Assembly: GCA_029260755.1 (NCBI GenBank)
Contig: JAJDCQ010000167.1
Coordinates: 1-64,000, forward strand
DNA from: Planctomycetota bacterium
GTDB taxonomy: Bacteria; Planctomycetota; J058; JAJDCQ01
Direction: 5' to 3'
Length of the DNA stretch: 64,000 nucleotides
Below are positions 8,486 to 14,724 of this stretch, piece by piece (position 1 is the stretch's first letter; every line of letters starts with the position of its first letter). The notes beneath the pieces are model-generated. The model was not told the DNA's origin, searched no databases, and worked only from the letters and a program-made list of their open reading frames with translations. The position numbers and the translations under genes are program-made.

Positions 8486-9943
8486 GTGACCACGCCCATC
8501 AATCGCCGCGCGTTTCTCCAGCAGGCCGGCGCCGTCTCGATCGGCTTCGCCGGCCTCGGAGCGTTCCTCGGCGGGGGCACCCGCCTCGCCGCGGCCCTGA
8601 CCGGCGATGCGGCGGACGGGGTCGGCTTCGGGCCGCTGCTGCCCGACGCGAAGAAGATCGTCGAGCTGCCGCGCGGTTTCAGCTACCAGATCGTCAGCCG
8701 CTTCCGGGAGACGATGGACGACGGGTTCACGGTGCCGAGCAAGCACGACGGGATGGCCGCCTTCCCCGGCCCCGACGGGCTCACCATCGTCGTCCGAAAC
8801 CACGAGGTCGGCAGCGGCGCGACGAACCTCGAGGGCCCCTACGGAGCCGCCGGCAAGCTCCGGAGCAAGCTGCCGGCCGACCGGATCTACGACGCCGGCC
8901 CGGGCGACGCCCGCCCGCTGCTGGGCGGCACGACGACGTTCGTCTACGACACCGAGAAGAAGAAGCTCGTCCGCCACTTCCTCTCGCTCACCGGCACGAT
9001 CCGCAACTGCGCCGGCGGCCCGACCCCTTGGGGGAGCTGGGTCACCTGCGAGGAGACGAACGAGACGATCGGGAAGCGCTGCGCGAAGGACCACGGCTAC
9101 TGCTTCGAGGTGCCGGCGACGGCCGAGCCGGCGGTCGCCGATCCGGTCCCGCTGAAGGCGATGGGCCGCTTCAACCACGAGGCGATCGCGGTCGATCCGG
9201 CGAGCGGCTGCGTCTACCTGACCGAGGACCGCCACGACGGCCTCCTCTACCGCTTCCTCCCGGCCGTGCCCGGCAAGCTCGCCCGCGGAGGCAAGCTCCA
9301 GGCGCTCGCGATCGTCGGCCAGGACGGGCACGACCTGCGGAACTGGGTCGGGGCGAAGGTCGCCCTCCGGGAGCCGCTCGCCGTCCGGTGGATCGACCTC
9401 GAGGGGATCGACGCGCCCGAGGACGACCTGCGCATCCGCGGCCACGCGGCCGGCGCCGCCCTCTTCGCCCGCGGCGAGGGGATCTGGTTCGGCGGCGGCG
9501 CGATCTACATCGCGTGCACCAACGGCGGGAAGAAGCGCCGCGGCCAGATCTATCGCTACGTTCCGAGCGCGCACGAGGGCAAGGCCGGCGAGGCGAGCAA
9601 GCCCGGCGAGCTCGACCTCTTCGCCGAGCCGAACGACGACGACCTCCTCGACAACGCCGACAACATCTGCGTCGCGCCGTGGGGCGACGTGATCGTCTGC
9701 GAGGACGGCAGCGGCGAGCAGTTCGTCGTCGGCATCACCCCCAACGGCGACGTCTACAAGCTCGCCCGCAACGCCGGAAACCAGTCCGAGTTCGCCGGCG
9801 GCTGCTTCTCCCCCGACGGCACGACGTTCTTCGTCAACGTCCAGAAGACCGGGCTCACCCTCGCGATCACCGGCCCGTGGAAGGAAGCGGCCGCCGCCGC
9901 CGCGAAGCCGCCGCTCCGCAAGGGCAAGGCGAAGCTCTACTAA
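8486..9943 (+). CDS. PhoX-family (DUF839) protein, Tat-exported putative phosphatase
   Basis: A 485-residue exported protein. The N-terminus has a twin-arginine signal (NRRAFLQQAG, residues 6-15, then a hydrophobic stretch), consistent with export as a folded metalloprotein. The body matches the PhoX/DUF839 family: RNHE at 104-107, NCAGG.TPWG.W.TCEE at about 174-190 (C175, C188), a GRFNHEA motif, and EDRHDGLLYRF in the beta-propeller. PhoX enzymes are calcium/iron alkaline phosphatases, but many DUF839 members are uncharacterised, so phosphatase activity is inferred. The start is GTG with GAGGAG around 8472-8478. No Pho box was recognised. The downstream membrane protein overlaps or abuts this gene. 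Confidence 0.88.
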   Translation: MTTPINRRAFLQQAGAVSIGFAGLGAFLGGGTRLAAALTGDAADGVGFGPLLPDAKKIVELPRGFSYQIVSRFRETMDDGFTVPSKHDGMAAFPGPDGLTIVVRNHEVGSGATNLEGPYGAAGKLRSKLPADRIYDAGPGDARPLLGGTTTFVYDTEKKKLVRHFLSLTGTIRNCAGGPTPWGSWVTCEETNETIGKRCAKDHGYCFEVPATAEPAVADPVPLKAMGRFNHEAIAVDPASGCVYLTEDRHDGLLYRFLPAVPGKLARGGKLQALAIVGQDGHDLRNWVGAKVALREPLAVRWIDLEGIDAPEDDLRIRGHAAGAALFARGEGIWFGGGAIYIACTNGGKKRRGQIYRYVPSAHEGKAGEASKPGELDLFAEPNDDDLLDNADNICVAPWGDVIVCEDGSGEQFVVGITPNGDVYKLARNAGNQSEFAGGCFSPDGTTFFVNVQKTGLTLAITGPWKEAAAAAAKPPLRKGKAKLY

Positions 9944-11016
9944 TCGCCGCGACCGACGAGCCGCCCCGCCGACGACGCCTCGCCCTGCTTGCGGCGAGCG
10001 TCCTGCTGTCGATCTTCGCCCTCGCATCCGCGCCCCTCGCGATGACCGGCTGGCAGGCCTGGTCCCGCGAAGCGCTCATCCGTCGCGGCGAGGCCGCCGA
10101 GCCTGACGCTCTCCGAGCGATCCTCGCCAAGAGCGACGACGCCGCGCTCCAGCGCGTCTTGCCCGCGATCGCGCGAACGGACTCCTCGTTCGAGCTGTCG
10201 GAGAACGAGCTCGAGCGGATCGCCGGGCTCGGACCGGAGGCGATTCCGGTCATGCTCATGCCGCGAGTCTCAGCGCTCGCGTGGGGAGCCTCTCGGCATC
10301 GACGATCCCCGCTGAACCCGGCCGAGCATCTCCTGACTCACGATCCGGAGCTGGCCGCGACCTGGTCGGCGGTGACGACCGATCCAGGCGGCCACGTCGA
10401 GCTCCTCGCCGATCTCTCGCCGTGGCTGGCGGCGCGCCACGGTCGGCGGTCCGTCCTCGATCTCATCGCGCCTCTTCTCGATCAGCCCGCCGAGGCGCCG
10501 GACCGGCGCAGGAGACCCGGGGCTGGGTTCCACGCGGCGCTGGGGATGGCTCGACTCCTGGTCGATCGGGACCCCTCGCTCCGGATGGCCTGCAACGCTG
10601 CCCTGATGCGTGGGACCTTCGAGCCAGCGCATAAGGCCGTGGCCGCGTGGTGGGAGAGACACGGCCACACCATCGACGGCGAGAACGACGACGCCGCGTG
10701 GCTCGCGATCACCGTGACGCGCGCGGACTCGAGCGGCCGCCGCTCCCACGCGGGGCTGGTCCTCTGCGAACCGAGACGCGGCTTCTCCAGAGCAAGACCG
10801 GAAACCCACAAGCTCGTCACCTACACGGGTCGGGTGCTACTCATCATTGGCCCGCTCCCGCCCGGCTCGCACGACTTCGAGTTCTGGCTCGCCCCGTTCA
10901 CCCGCTCGAACTTCCCGACCCGCACCATCGACTTCGCACCCGGCGAGCTCGTCGAACTCGATACCGACCTCGACGAGCTCACGCGAGGCTCAACTCGATC
11001 AGACGCGAGGCACTAG
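9877..11016 (+). CDS. Membrane-anchored protein of unknown function, start uncertain
   Basis: Unrecognised. The open frame runs through a basic RRRR segment and one transmembrane helix (LALLAASVLLSIFALASA), then an alpha-helical region with repeat-like pairs, ending in a short beta domain rich in aromatic and acidic residues. The only conventional starts are GTG at 9877, which overlaps the PhoX-like gene by 67 bases, and ATG at 10039, which would delete the membrane helix. An ATC at 9943 overlapping the TAA stop is a non-standard alternative. GTG 9877 gives 379 residues. The stop codon TAG lies inside a RAYT-associated repeat (11014-11070), so the natural C-terminus may have been cut by that insertion. 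Coupling with the PhoX-like gene is likely. Confidence 0.65.
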   Translation: MEGSGRRRREAAAPQGQGEALLIAATDEPPRRRRLALLAASVLLSIFALASAPLAMTGWQAWSREALIRRGEAAEPDALRAILAKSDDAALQRVLPAIARTDSSFELSENELERIAGLGPEAIPVMLMPRVSALAWGASRHRRSPLNPAEHLLTHDPELAATWSAVTTDPGGHVELLADLSPWLAARHGRRSVLDLIAPLLDQPAEAPDRRRRPGAGFHAALGMARLLVDRDPSLRMACNAALMRGTFEPAHKAVAAWWERHGHTIDGENDDAAWLAITVTRADSSGRRSHAGLVLCEPRRGFSRARPETHKLVTYTGRVLLIIGPLPPGSHDFEFWLAPFTRSNFPTRTIDFAPGELVELDTDLDELTRGSTRSDARH

Positions 11017-11070
11017 TGTGATCGACAGGGGTCAGGTCCAGGAATCACACCGAAGGGGTCAGGTCACACC
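11014..11070 (-). repeat. Left RAYT-associated palindromic repeat cluster
   Basis: TAGTGTGAT at 11014-11022 is followed by GGGGTCAGGTCCAGGAATC.. (11028-11050), the reverse complement of the right-hand repeats, and then a shortened second copy GGGGTCAGGTCACACC at 11055-11070. GTGTGAT and ATCACAC (11044-11050) form terminal inverted arms. The TAG at 11014-11016 is the stop codon of the gene beginning at 9877. Confidence 0.75.
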
Positions 11071-11091
11071 AGGGGCCAGCCGCCGCCGCAA

Positions 11092-11112
11092 CCGACGCGT
11101 TTCACGCGTCGG
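11092..11112. repeat. Perfect 9-bp hairpin upstream of the transposase
   Basis: CCGACGCGT, then TTC, then ACGCGTCGG form a 9-bp stem with a 3-base loop. It lies 34 bases before the transposase promoter and next to the left repeats. It could be a single-strand recognition hairpin for the HUH nuclease or a terminator for the upstream gene. Confidence 0.6.
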
Positions 11113-11145
11113 CTCGGCTCACCTATCACGTTAAATATCCAAGAC

Positions 11146-11173
11146 TTGCGTCAGCGCCATCCGCCATTATCCT
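11146..11173 (+). promoter_or_regulatory. Probable promoter of the Y1 transposase
   Basis: TTGCGT (11146-11151), a 16-base spacer and TATCCT (11168-11173). The ATG at 11181 is only 7 bases beyond the -10 box, so the transcript could be leaderless or nearly so. Confidence 0.45.
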
Positions 11174-11180
11174 CGCGCTC

Positions 11181-12158
11181 ATGAGTCGACCGCTGAGAAT
11201 CGTCGAGCCAGGACTCTGGCACCACGTCATGAACCGCGGATCAGATCGACAGGCGATCTTCCGGACACCCGCGGACCGCCTCGACTTCCTCGCCCTCGTC
11301 GGACAGCTGCGCGAACGCTGGGGCGTCGAGACGCATGCGTTCTGCCTCATGACGAACCACTACCACCTCATGATCCAGGACGTGCGAGGCTGCCTCTCGG
11401 AAGCCGTTCGGCACCTCGATGGTGTCCACGCACAGCGATTCAACCGGCGCACGGGCCGCGACGGGCCGCTCTTTCGAGGCCGATTCCGTTCTCGCCTCGT
11501 CCAGACGGAAGGCTACGTGGCGGAGCTCGCTCGCTACATCCACCGGAACCCGATCGAGGCCGGCCTCGTCGAGTCCGCGGCCGAGTATCCCTGGAGTAGC
11601 CATCGACACTACCTCTCCGACGTCGACCGCCCCTGGTGGCTGGAGGTCGAATTCGTCGGCTGTGAGGAACCCGGTCGAACGAAGCTCGACGGACTCGACG
11701 AGTTCGTTCACGACACGTCGTTCAACACCATCCGCTCGCACACCGCCGACCCGAGCTGGACTCCGATCCTCGGCGACGAGGAGTTCGTGAAGCTCTGGCG
11801 CGCCCGGCTGGTCGAGGAAGACCTCCCCGATGACGATCAGGTGCCGGACCGTCGACGTCTGGTCGCTCGCAGAGCCGACGAGGTTCTCTCGGCCGCCACC
11901 GTCGTCTTCGGTGTGGAACGGAAGGAACTCGTGACGCGAACGAGCTCGCGCCTCCGAAACCTGCCGCGGTCCCTCGCTCTCGCCGCCTGTCGCAGGTTCA
12001 CGCGCCTTCCCGGAGCCGAGGTCGGAGCGCTGTTCGGCCTGAGAGCGTCGGCCGTCTACGCGGCCTCGGCGAAGGTCGAGCGCCTGATCGAGGACGACGC
12101 GACCGTCCGCGGCTGGTGGAGAGAGCTCGAGACGGAGCTCGCCCTGCAGGCGGAGTGA
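11181..12158 (+). CDS. REP-associated tyrosine transposase (Y1/HUH)
   Basis: A 325-residue single-strand DNA nuclease of the TnpA-REP family. The HUH metal motif is H60-Y61-H62 in NHYHLMI. The candidate catalytic tyrosine is Y119 in ARYIHRNP, and the family motif FRGRFRS is present at about 98-104. After the Y1 domain, residues about 230-310 resemble the DnaA domain IV helix-turn-helix (ALAACRRF...VGALFGLRASAVY), a C-terminal extension found in a subset of these proteins. It is predicted to nick and join palindromic repeats. Palindromic repeats flank it on both sides, and its own 3' end is partly repeated downstream. The reading frame looks intact. Confidence 0.92.
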   Translation: MSRPLRIVEPGLWHHVMNRGSDRQAIFRTPADRLDFLALVGQLRERWGVETHAFCLMTNHYHLMIQDVRGCLSEAVRHLDGVHAQRFNRRTGRDGPLFRGRFRSRLVQTEGYVAELARYIHRNPIEAGLVESAAEYPWSSHRHYLSDVDRPWWLEVEFVGCEEPGRTKLDGLDEFVHDTSFNTIRSHTADPSWTPILGDEEFVKLWRARLVEEDLPDDDQVPDRRRLVARRADEVLSAATVVFGVERKELVTRTSSRLRNLPRSLALAACRRFTRLPGAEVGALFGLRASAVYAASAKVERLIEDDATVRGWWRELETELALQAE

Positions 12159-12235
12159 GAACGCCGATGTGGACGTCGGTTGCGCCGCGTCGTCCGGGAC
12201 GAGGCGATCGCGGACGAGAACGCGCAGGCGACCTC

Positions 12236-12272
12236 TAGTGTGATTCCTGGACCTGACCCCTGGTTTCACACC
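12236..12272 (+). repeat. Right RAYT repeat copy 1
   Basis: TAG followed by the core GTGTGATTCCTGGACCTGAC (12238-12257), then CCC and TGGTTTCACACC. The outer arms GTGTGA (12238-12243) and TCACAC (12266-12271) pair. A second small hairpin, CTGGT/ACCAG, has the loop TTCAC (12260-12274). Confidence 0.75.
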
Positions 12273-12277
12273 AGACA

Positions 12278-12456
12278 GATCGAGGACGGCTCGACCGTGT
12301 GCGGCTGGTGGAGAGAGCTCGAGACGGAGCTCGCCCCGCGGACAAGGTGAGGGTAGCGATGTCGCCGTCGGTCGTGGCGTCGTCTGCGACGTGGTTCTCC
12401 GGGCGGGGGCGCGCCGGGGATCTCTAGTGTGATTCCTGGACCTGACCCCTGGATTC
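12278..12456 (+). repeat. Degenerate tandem duplication of the transposase 3' end plus a repeat copy
   Basis: Sequence from 12278 closely repeats the transposase end beginning near 12086. The block encoding GWWRELETEL reappears almost unchanged at about 12300-12335, then diverges, and the unit ends with a further copy of the repeat core (12427-12449) 189 bases after the first copy. The right arm is decayed here (TTCACG). The 387-base stretch between the transposase and the ArsR-like gene consists of this duplication, the repeats and the ArsR promoter. Confidence 0.75.
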
Positions 12457-12507
12457 ACGATAGGCGTGTTGTTTTGTGTCAGGGACTTACGGCGGCCGAG
12501 ATTTTAA

Positions 12508-12536
12508 TGGACAAAAAGATTTGTCGAATGTATTCT
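12508..12536 (+). promoter_or_regulatory. Promoter and palindromic operator of the ArsR-like gene
   Basis: TGGACA (12508-12513), a 17-base spacer and TATTCT (12531-12536). The -10 box ends 8 bases before the ATG at 12545, so a leaderless mRNA is expected. Two palindromes overlap the promoter: GACAAA-AAGA-TTTGTC (12510-12525) and GAAT-GT-ATTC (12526-12535). Both are good candidates for ArsR-type self-repression. The stretch is strikingly AT-rich against its surroundings. Confidence 0.6.
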
Positions 12537-12544
12537 CGTTCTTC

Positions 12545-13225
12545 ATGACGACGACGGAGCCGACGCCCGCAGCCCAGCCGCTCGATGTGATCGACGATGC
12601 CGGTCGCGTCGCGGCGGTCCTTCCGCCGCTCCGTCGCGAGATCCTTCAGCTCCTGGCCCGGCCCGACTCGGCGACCGGGCTCAGCAAGCAGCTCGGGATC
12701 CCTCGCCAGAAGGTCAACTACCACCTTCGCGAGCTCGAGAAGGCGGGTTTCCTCGAGCTCGTCGAGGAGCGGCCGCGCCGCGGCTGCACGGAGCGGATCG
12801 TCCGGGCGAAGGCGGAGAGTTACCTCGTCAGCCCGGCGCTGCTCGGCGACCTCGCCCGCGACCCGGGCGAGGCGCAGGACCGCTTCAGCTCGGCGTGGCT
12901 CGTCGCGCAGGCGGCTCGCGTCGTCCACGACGTCGCGCTGCTGCGGGGACGCGCCCGCTCGGTCGGCAAGAAGCTCGCGACGTTCAGCGTCGACCTCGAC
13001 GTCGCCTTCCCCTCCCCCGCGAAGCTCCGGGCGTTCACCGAGGAGCTCGCGCTGGCCGTCGGGCAGCTCGCCGCCAAGCACGGCGGCGATCCCGACGATC
13101 CGAACGGCCGCCGCTACCGATTCCTGGTCGGCGGCCACCCCACGATCACCAAGACCGATGACGACGCCGCGCGCGAGGCCGAGACGCACCGCCGGCGCCT
13201 CGATGGGAGCCGAGATGATGACTGA
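12545..13225 (+). CDS. ArsR-family-like winged-helix transcriptional regulator
   Basis: A 226-residue DNA-binding protein. A winged helix occupies about residues 20-85, with the recognition helix-turn-helix at about 43-65 (TGLSKQLGIPRQKVNYHLRE). No CxC metal site is visible, so this is not a classical metal sensor. ArsR-like regulators next to SRPBCC genes are a common arrangement, and the following SRPBCC gene overlaps this one by 11 bases. The ATG at 12545 was chosen because the promoter -10 sits directly before it; an in-frame start at 12476 would lie upstream of the promoter. Autoregulation through the palindromes at 12510-12535 is inferred. Confidence 0.85.
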   Translation: MTTTEPTPAAQPLDVIDDAGRVAAVLPPLRREILQLLARPDSATGLSKQLGIPRQKVNYHLRELEKAGFLELVEERPRRGCTERIVRAKAESYLVSPALLGDLARDPGEAQDRFSSAWLVAQAARVVHDVALLRGRARSVGKKLATFSVDLDVAFPSPAKLRAFTEELALAVGQLAAKHGGDPDDPNGRRYRFLVGGHPTITKTDDDAAREAETHRRRLDGSRDDD

Positions 13226-14045
13226 GTCGAAGACCCGAACCCAGGAGCACGTGGTCGAGATCGACGCGCCGATCGAGCGGGTCTGGCGGGCGCTCACCGA
13301 CGCGTCCGAGGTGACCCGCTGGTACGTCGAGGCGGCCGAGATCGACCCCCGCGTCGGCGGCACCTACAAGGTCTCCTGGGGCGAGGGCATGGACGGCGAG
13401 GGCGAGATCGCCGTGTTCGATGCCCCACGCCATCTCAAGCTGGTGCACCGGCCGCCCCCCGAGGGCGCCGAAGGGCCCTGCACGACGCCGGAGCCCGACT
13501 CGCCGATCGTCGAGGAGTACCACCTCGAGACCCGCGACGGGAAGACCGTCCTCCGGATGGTCCACGGCAACATCCCCGAGGGCCCCGCGTGGGACGCCTA
13601 CTACGACGGCACCAACTCGGGCTGGGCGAGCTACTTCAAGACCCTCCGCATCGCGATCGAGGACCACGACGGAAAGGACCGACAGACGGTGGTCGTGATG
13701 GGCCCGATCGGCGCGCTCGACGCGGCCTGGAGCAAGCTGATCGGGCCGGCCGGCCTCACGAAGACCGGCACCCTCCCGCTCGAGCCGGGCGCCGCGTTCG
13801 ACGTGACGACGGCCCTCGGCGAGCGTCTCGCCGGCACCGTCCTCGGGGCGAAGGCGCCGAGAGCCCTCCACCTTCGCCTCGAGAGCCTCGGCGCGCTGCG
13901 CGACATCATCCTGGCGATCGGGATGGAGTCGATGGGGGGGAAGGACTTCCTCTACGCCCACCTCTCCCTCTACGGCGGCACCCCGGCGCAGGCGGACGAC
14001 CTGAAGGCGCGCTGGACGCCGTGGCTGACCGGCCTCCTCGCGTGA
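13215..14045 (+). CDS. SRPBCC (AHSA1/START-like) domain protein
   Basis: A 276-residue protein. Residues about 10-165 form an AHSA1-type SRPBCC domain with the usual opening (VEIDAPIERVWRALTD) and WYVEAAEIDPRVGG, a fold that binds hydrophobic ligands or acts as a co-chaperone domain. Residues about 165-270 look like a second, diverged domain (TVVVMGPIGALDAAWSKLIGP), possibly another SRPBCC-like unit. It overlaps the ArsR-like gene by 11 bases and is surely co-expressed with it. GGGAG at 13205-13209 favours ATG 13215; ATG 13218 and 13203 are alternatives. The ligand is unknown. Confidence 0.85.
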   Translation: MMTESKTRTQEHVVEIDAPIERVWRALTDASEVTRWYVEAAEIDPRVGGTYKVSWGEGMDGEGEIAVFDAPRHLKLVHRPPPEGAEGPCTTPEPDSPIVEEYHLETRDGKTVLRMVHGNIPEGPAWDAYYDGTNSGWASYFKTLRIAIEDHDGKDRQTVVVMGPIGALDAAWSKLIGPAGLTKTGTLPLEPGAAFDVTTALGERLAGTVLGAKAPRALHLRLESLGALRDIILAIGMESMGGKDFLYAHLSLYGGTPAQADDLKARWTPWLTGLLA

Positions 14046-14112
14046 GCGGGCCGCGCCTGCGCGATCGAATCACCTCACCCTCGAACACCTCTTCTTGCTG
14101 GAGCACGAATCG

Positions 14113-14724
14113 ATGACCAACGAGACCGCGACCCTCCCCTCCACGCCCCCGATCGCCGGCGAGGCCGACGCGAGAGGGCGCCCGCCGCGCCGCTGGCTCC
14201 GCCGGATCGTCCTGATCGGAGCCGGGGGCGTCGCCGTCACCGTCCTCGCCGCGTCGATCTTCCTCGCCGCGACGTGGAGCAAGGTGTACTCGACCGAGCG
14301 GGCGGTCGTGATCGAGCGCGCGCCGCGCGAGGTCTGGCCGTGGCTCGCCCCCGACCGGATCTCGGCGTGGCAGCCCGACGTCGCGATGACGCCGGTCGAG
14401 GGACACCCCGAGCGCTGGCGGATCGTGATCGCCGGCGACCCGGAGTCCGAGCCGGCGTTCGCCGAGACGCTCTCGAGCACCGAGAACGAGGCGATCGATG
14501 TTCGCGTCTGGATCGAAGGCTTCTTCGACTCGGACGTCCGCTACCGCCTCACCGAGCCGACGCCGGGGACGACGCGGCTCGTCTTCGAGCAGGACAGCCG
14601 CTACGAGCACCTGCTGATGAAGCTCTTCGCGCCGCTCATGTCGGCGCACTGCGAGGCGCATCTCGACACCAGCCTCGCGAAGCTGAAGGAGCTCGCCGAG
14701 GCCGAACAGCCGGGCGTCGAGTAA
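14113..14724 (+). CDS. Membrane-anchored SRPBCC-family protein
   Basis: A 203-residue protein with a short basic N-terminus (RGRPPRRWLRR), one transmembrane helix at about 32-53, and an SRPBCC-like domain from about 60 to 190 (VVIERAPREVWPWLAPDRI). This resembles polyketide-cyclase/dehydratase-type SRPBCC domains tethered to the membrane. It follows the ArsR-like/SRPBCC pair by 67 bases and probably belongs to the same unit. ATG 14113 was chosen; a TTG at 14095 would add six residues. It is convergent with the leucine-rich-repeat gene, with no gap. The ligand is unknown. Confidence 0.82.
   Translation: MTNETATLPSTPPIAGEADARGRPPRRWLRRIVLIGAGGVAVTVLAASIFLAATWSKVYSTERAVVIERAPREVWPWLAPDRISAWQPDVAMTPVEGHPERWRIVIAGDPESEPAFAETLSSTENEAIDVRVWIEGFFDSDVRYRLTEPTPGTTRLVFEQDSRYEHLLMKLFAPLMSAHCEAHLDTSLAKLKELAEAEQPGVE

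Larger units (their letters stand above)
11014..12456 (+). mobile_element. REP-associated Y1 transposase (RAYT) locus with flanking palindromic repeats
   Basis: This region comprises the Y1 transposase gene (11181-12158), a repeat cluster on the left (11014-11070), a strong hairpin (11092-11112), and two right-hand copies of the same repeat (12236-12272 and 12425-12456). The repeats share the core GTGTGATTCCTGGACCTGAC followed by CCC; the left copy is in the opposite orientation. This layout matches the RAYT/REP concept: a single-strand HUH nuclease beside the palindromes it is thought to act on. Exact ends are uncertain, and no target duplication was found. Confidence 0.7.

Noticed and set aside
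12476-12544. Upstream in-frame start for the ArsR-like gene at 12476
   Set aside because: It would place the promoter boxes and palindromes inside the coding sequence, and no ribosome site precedes it.
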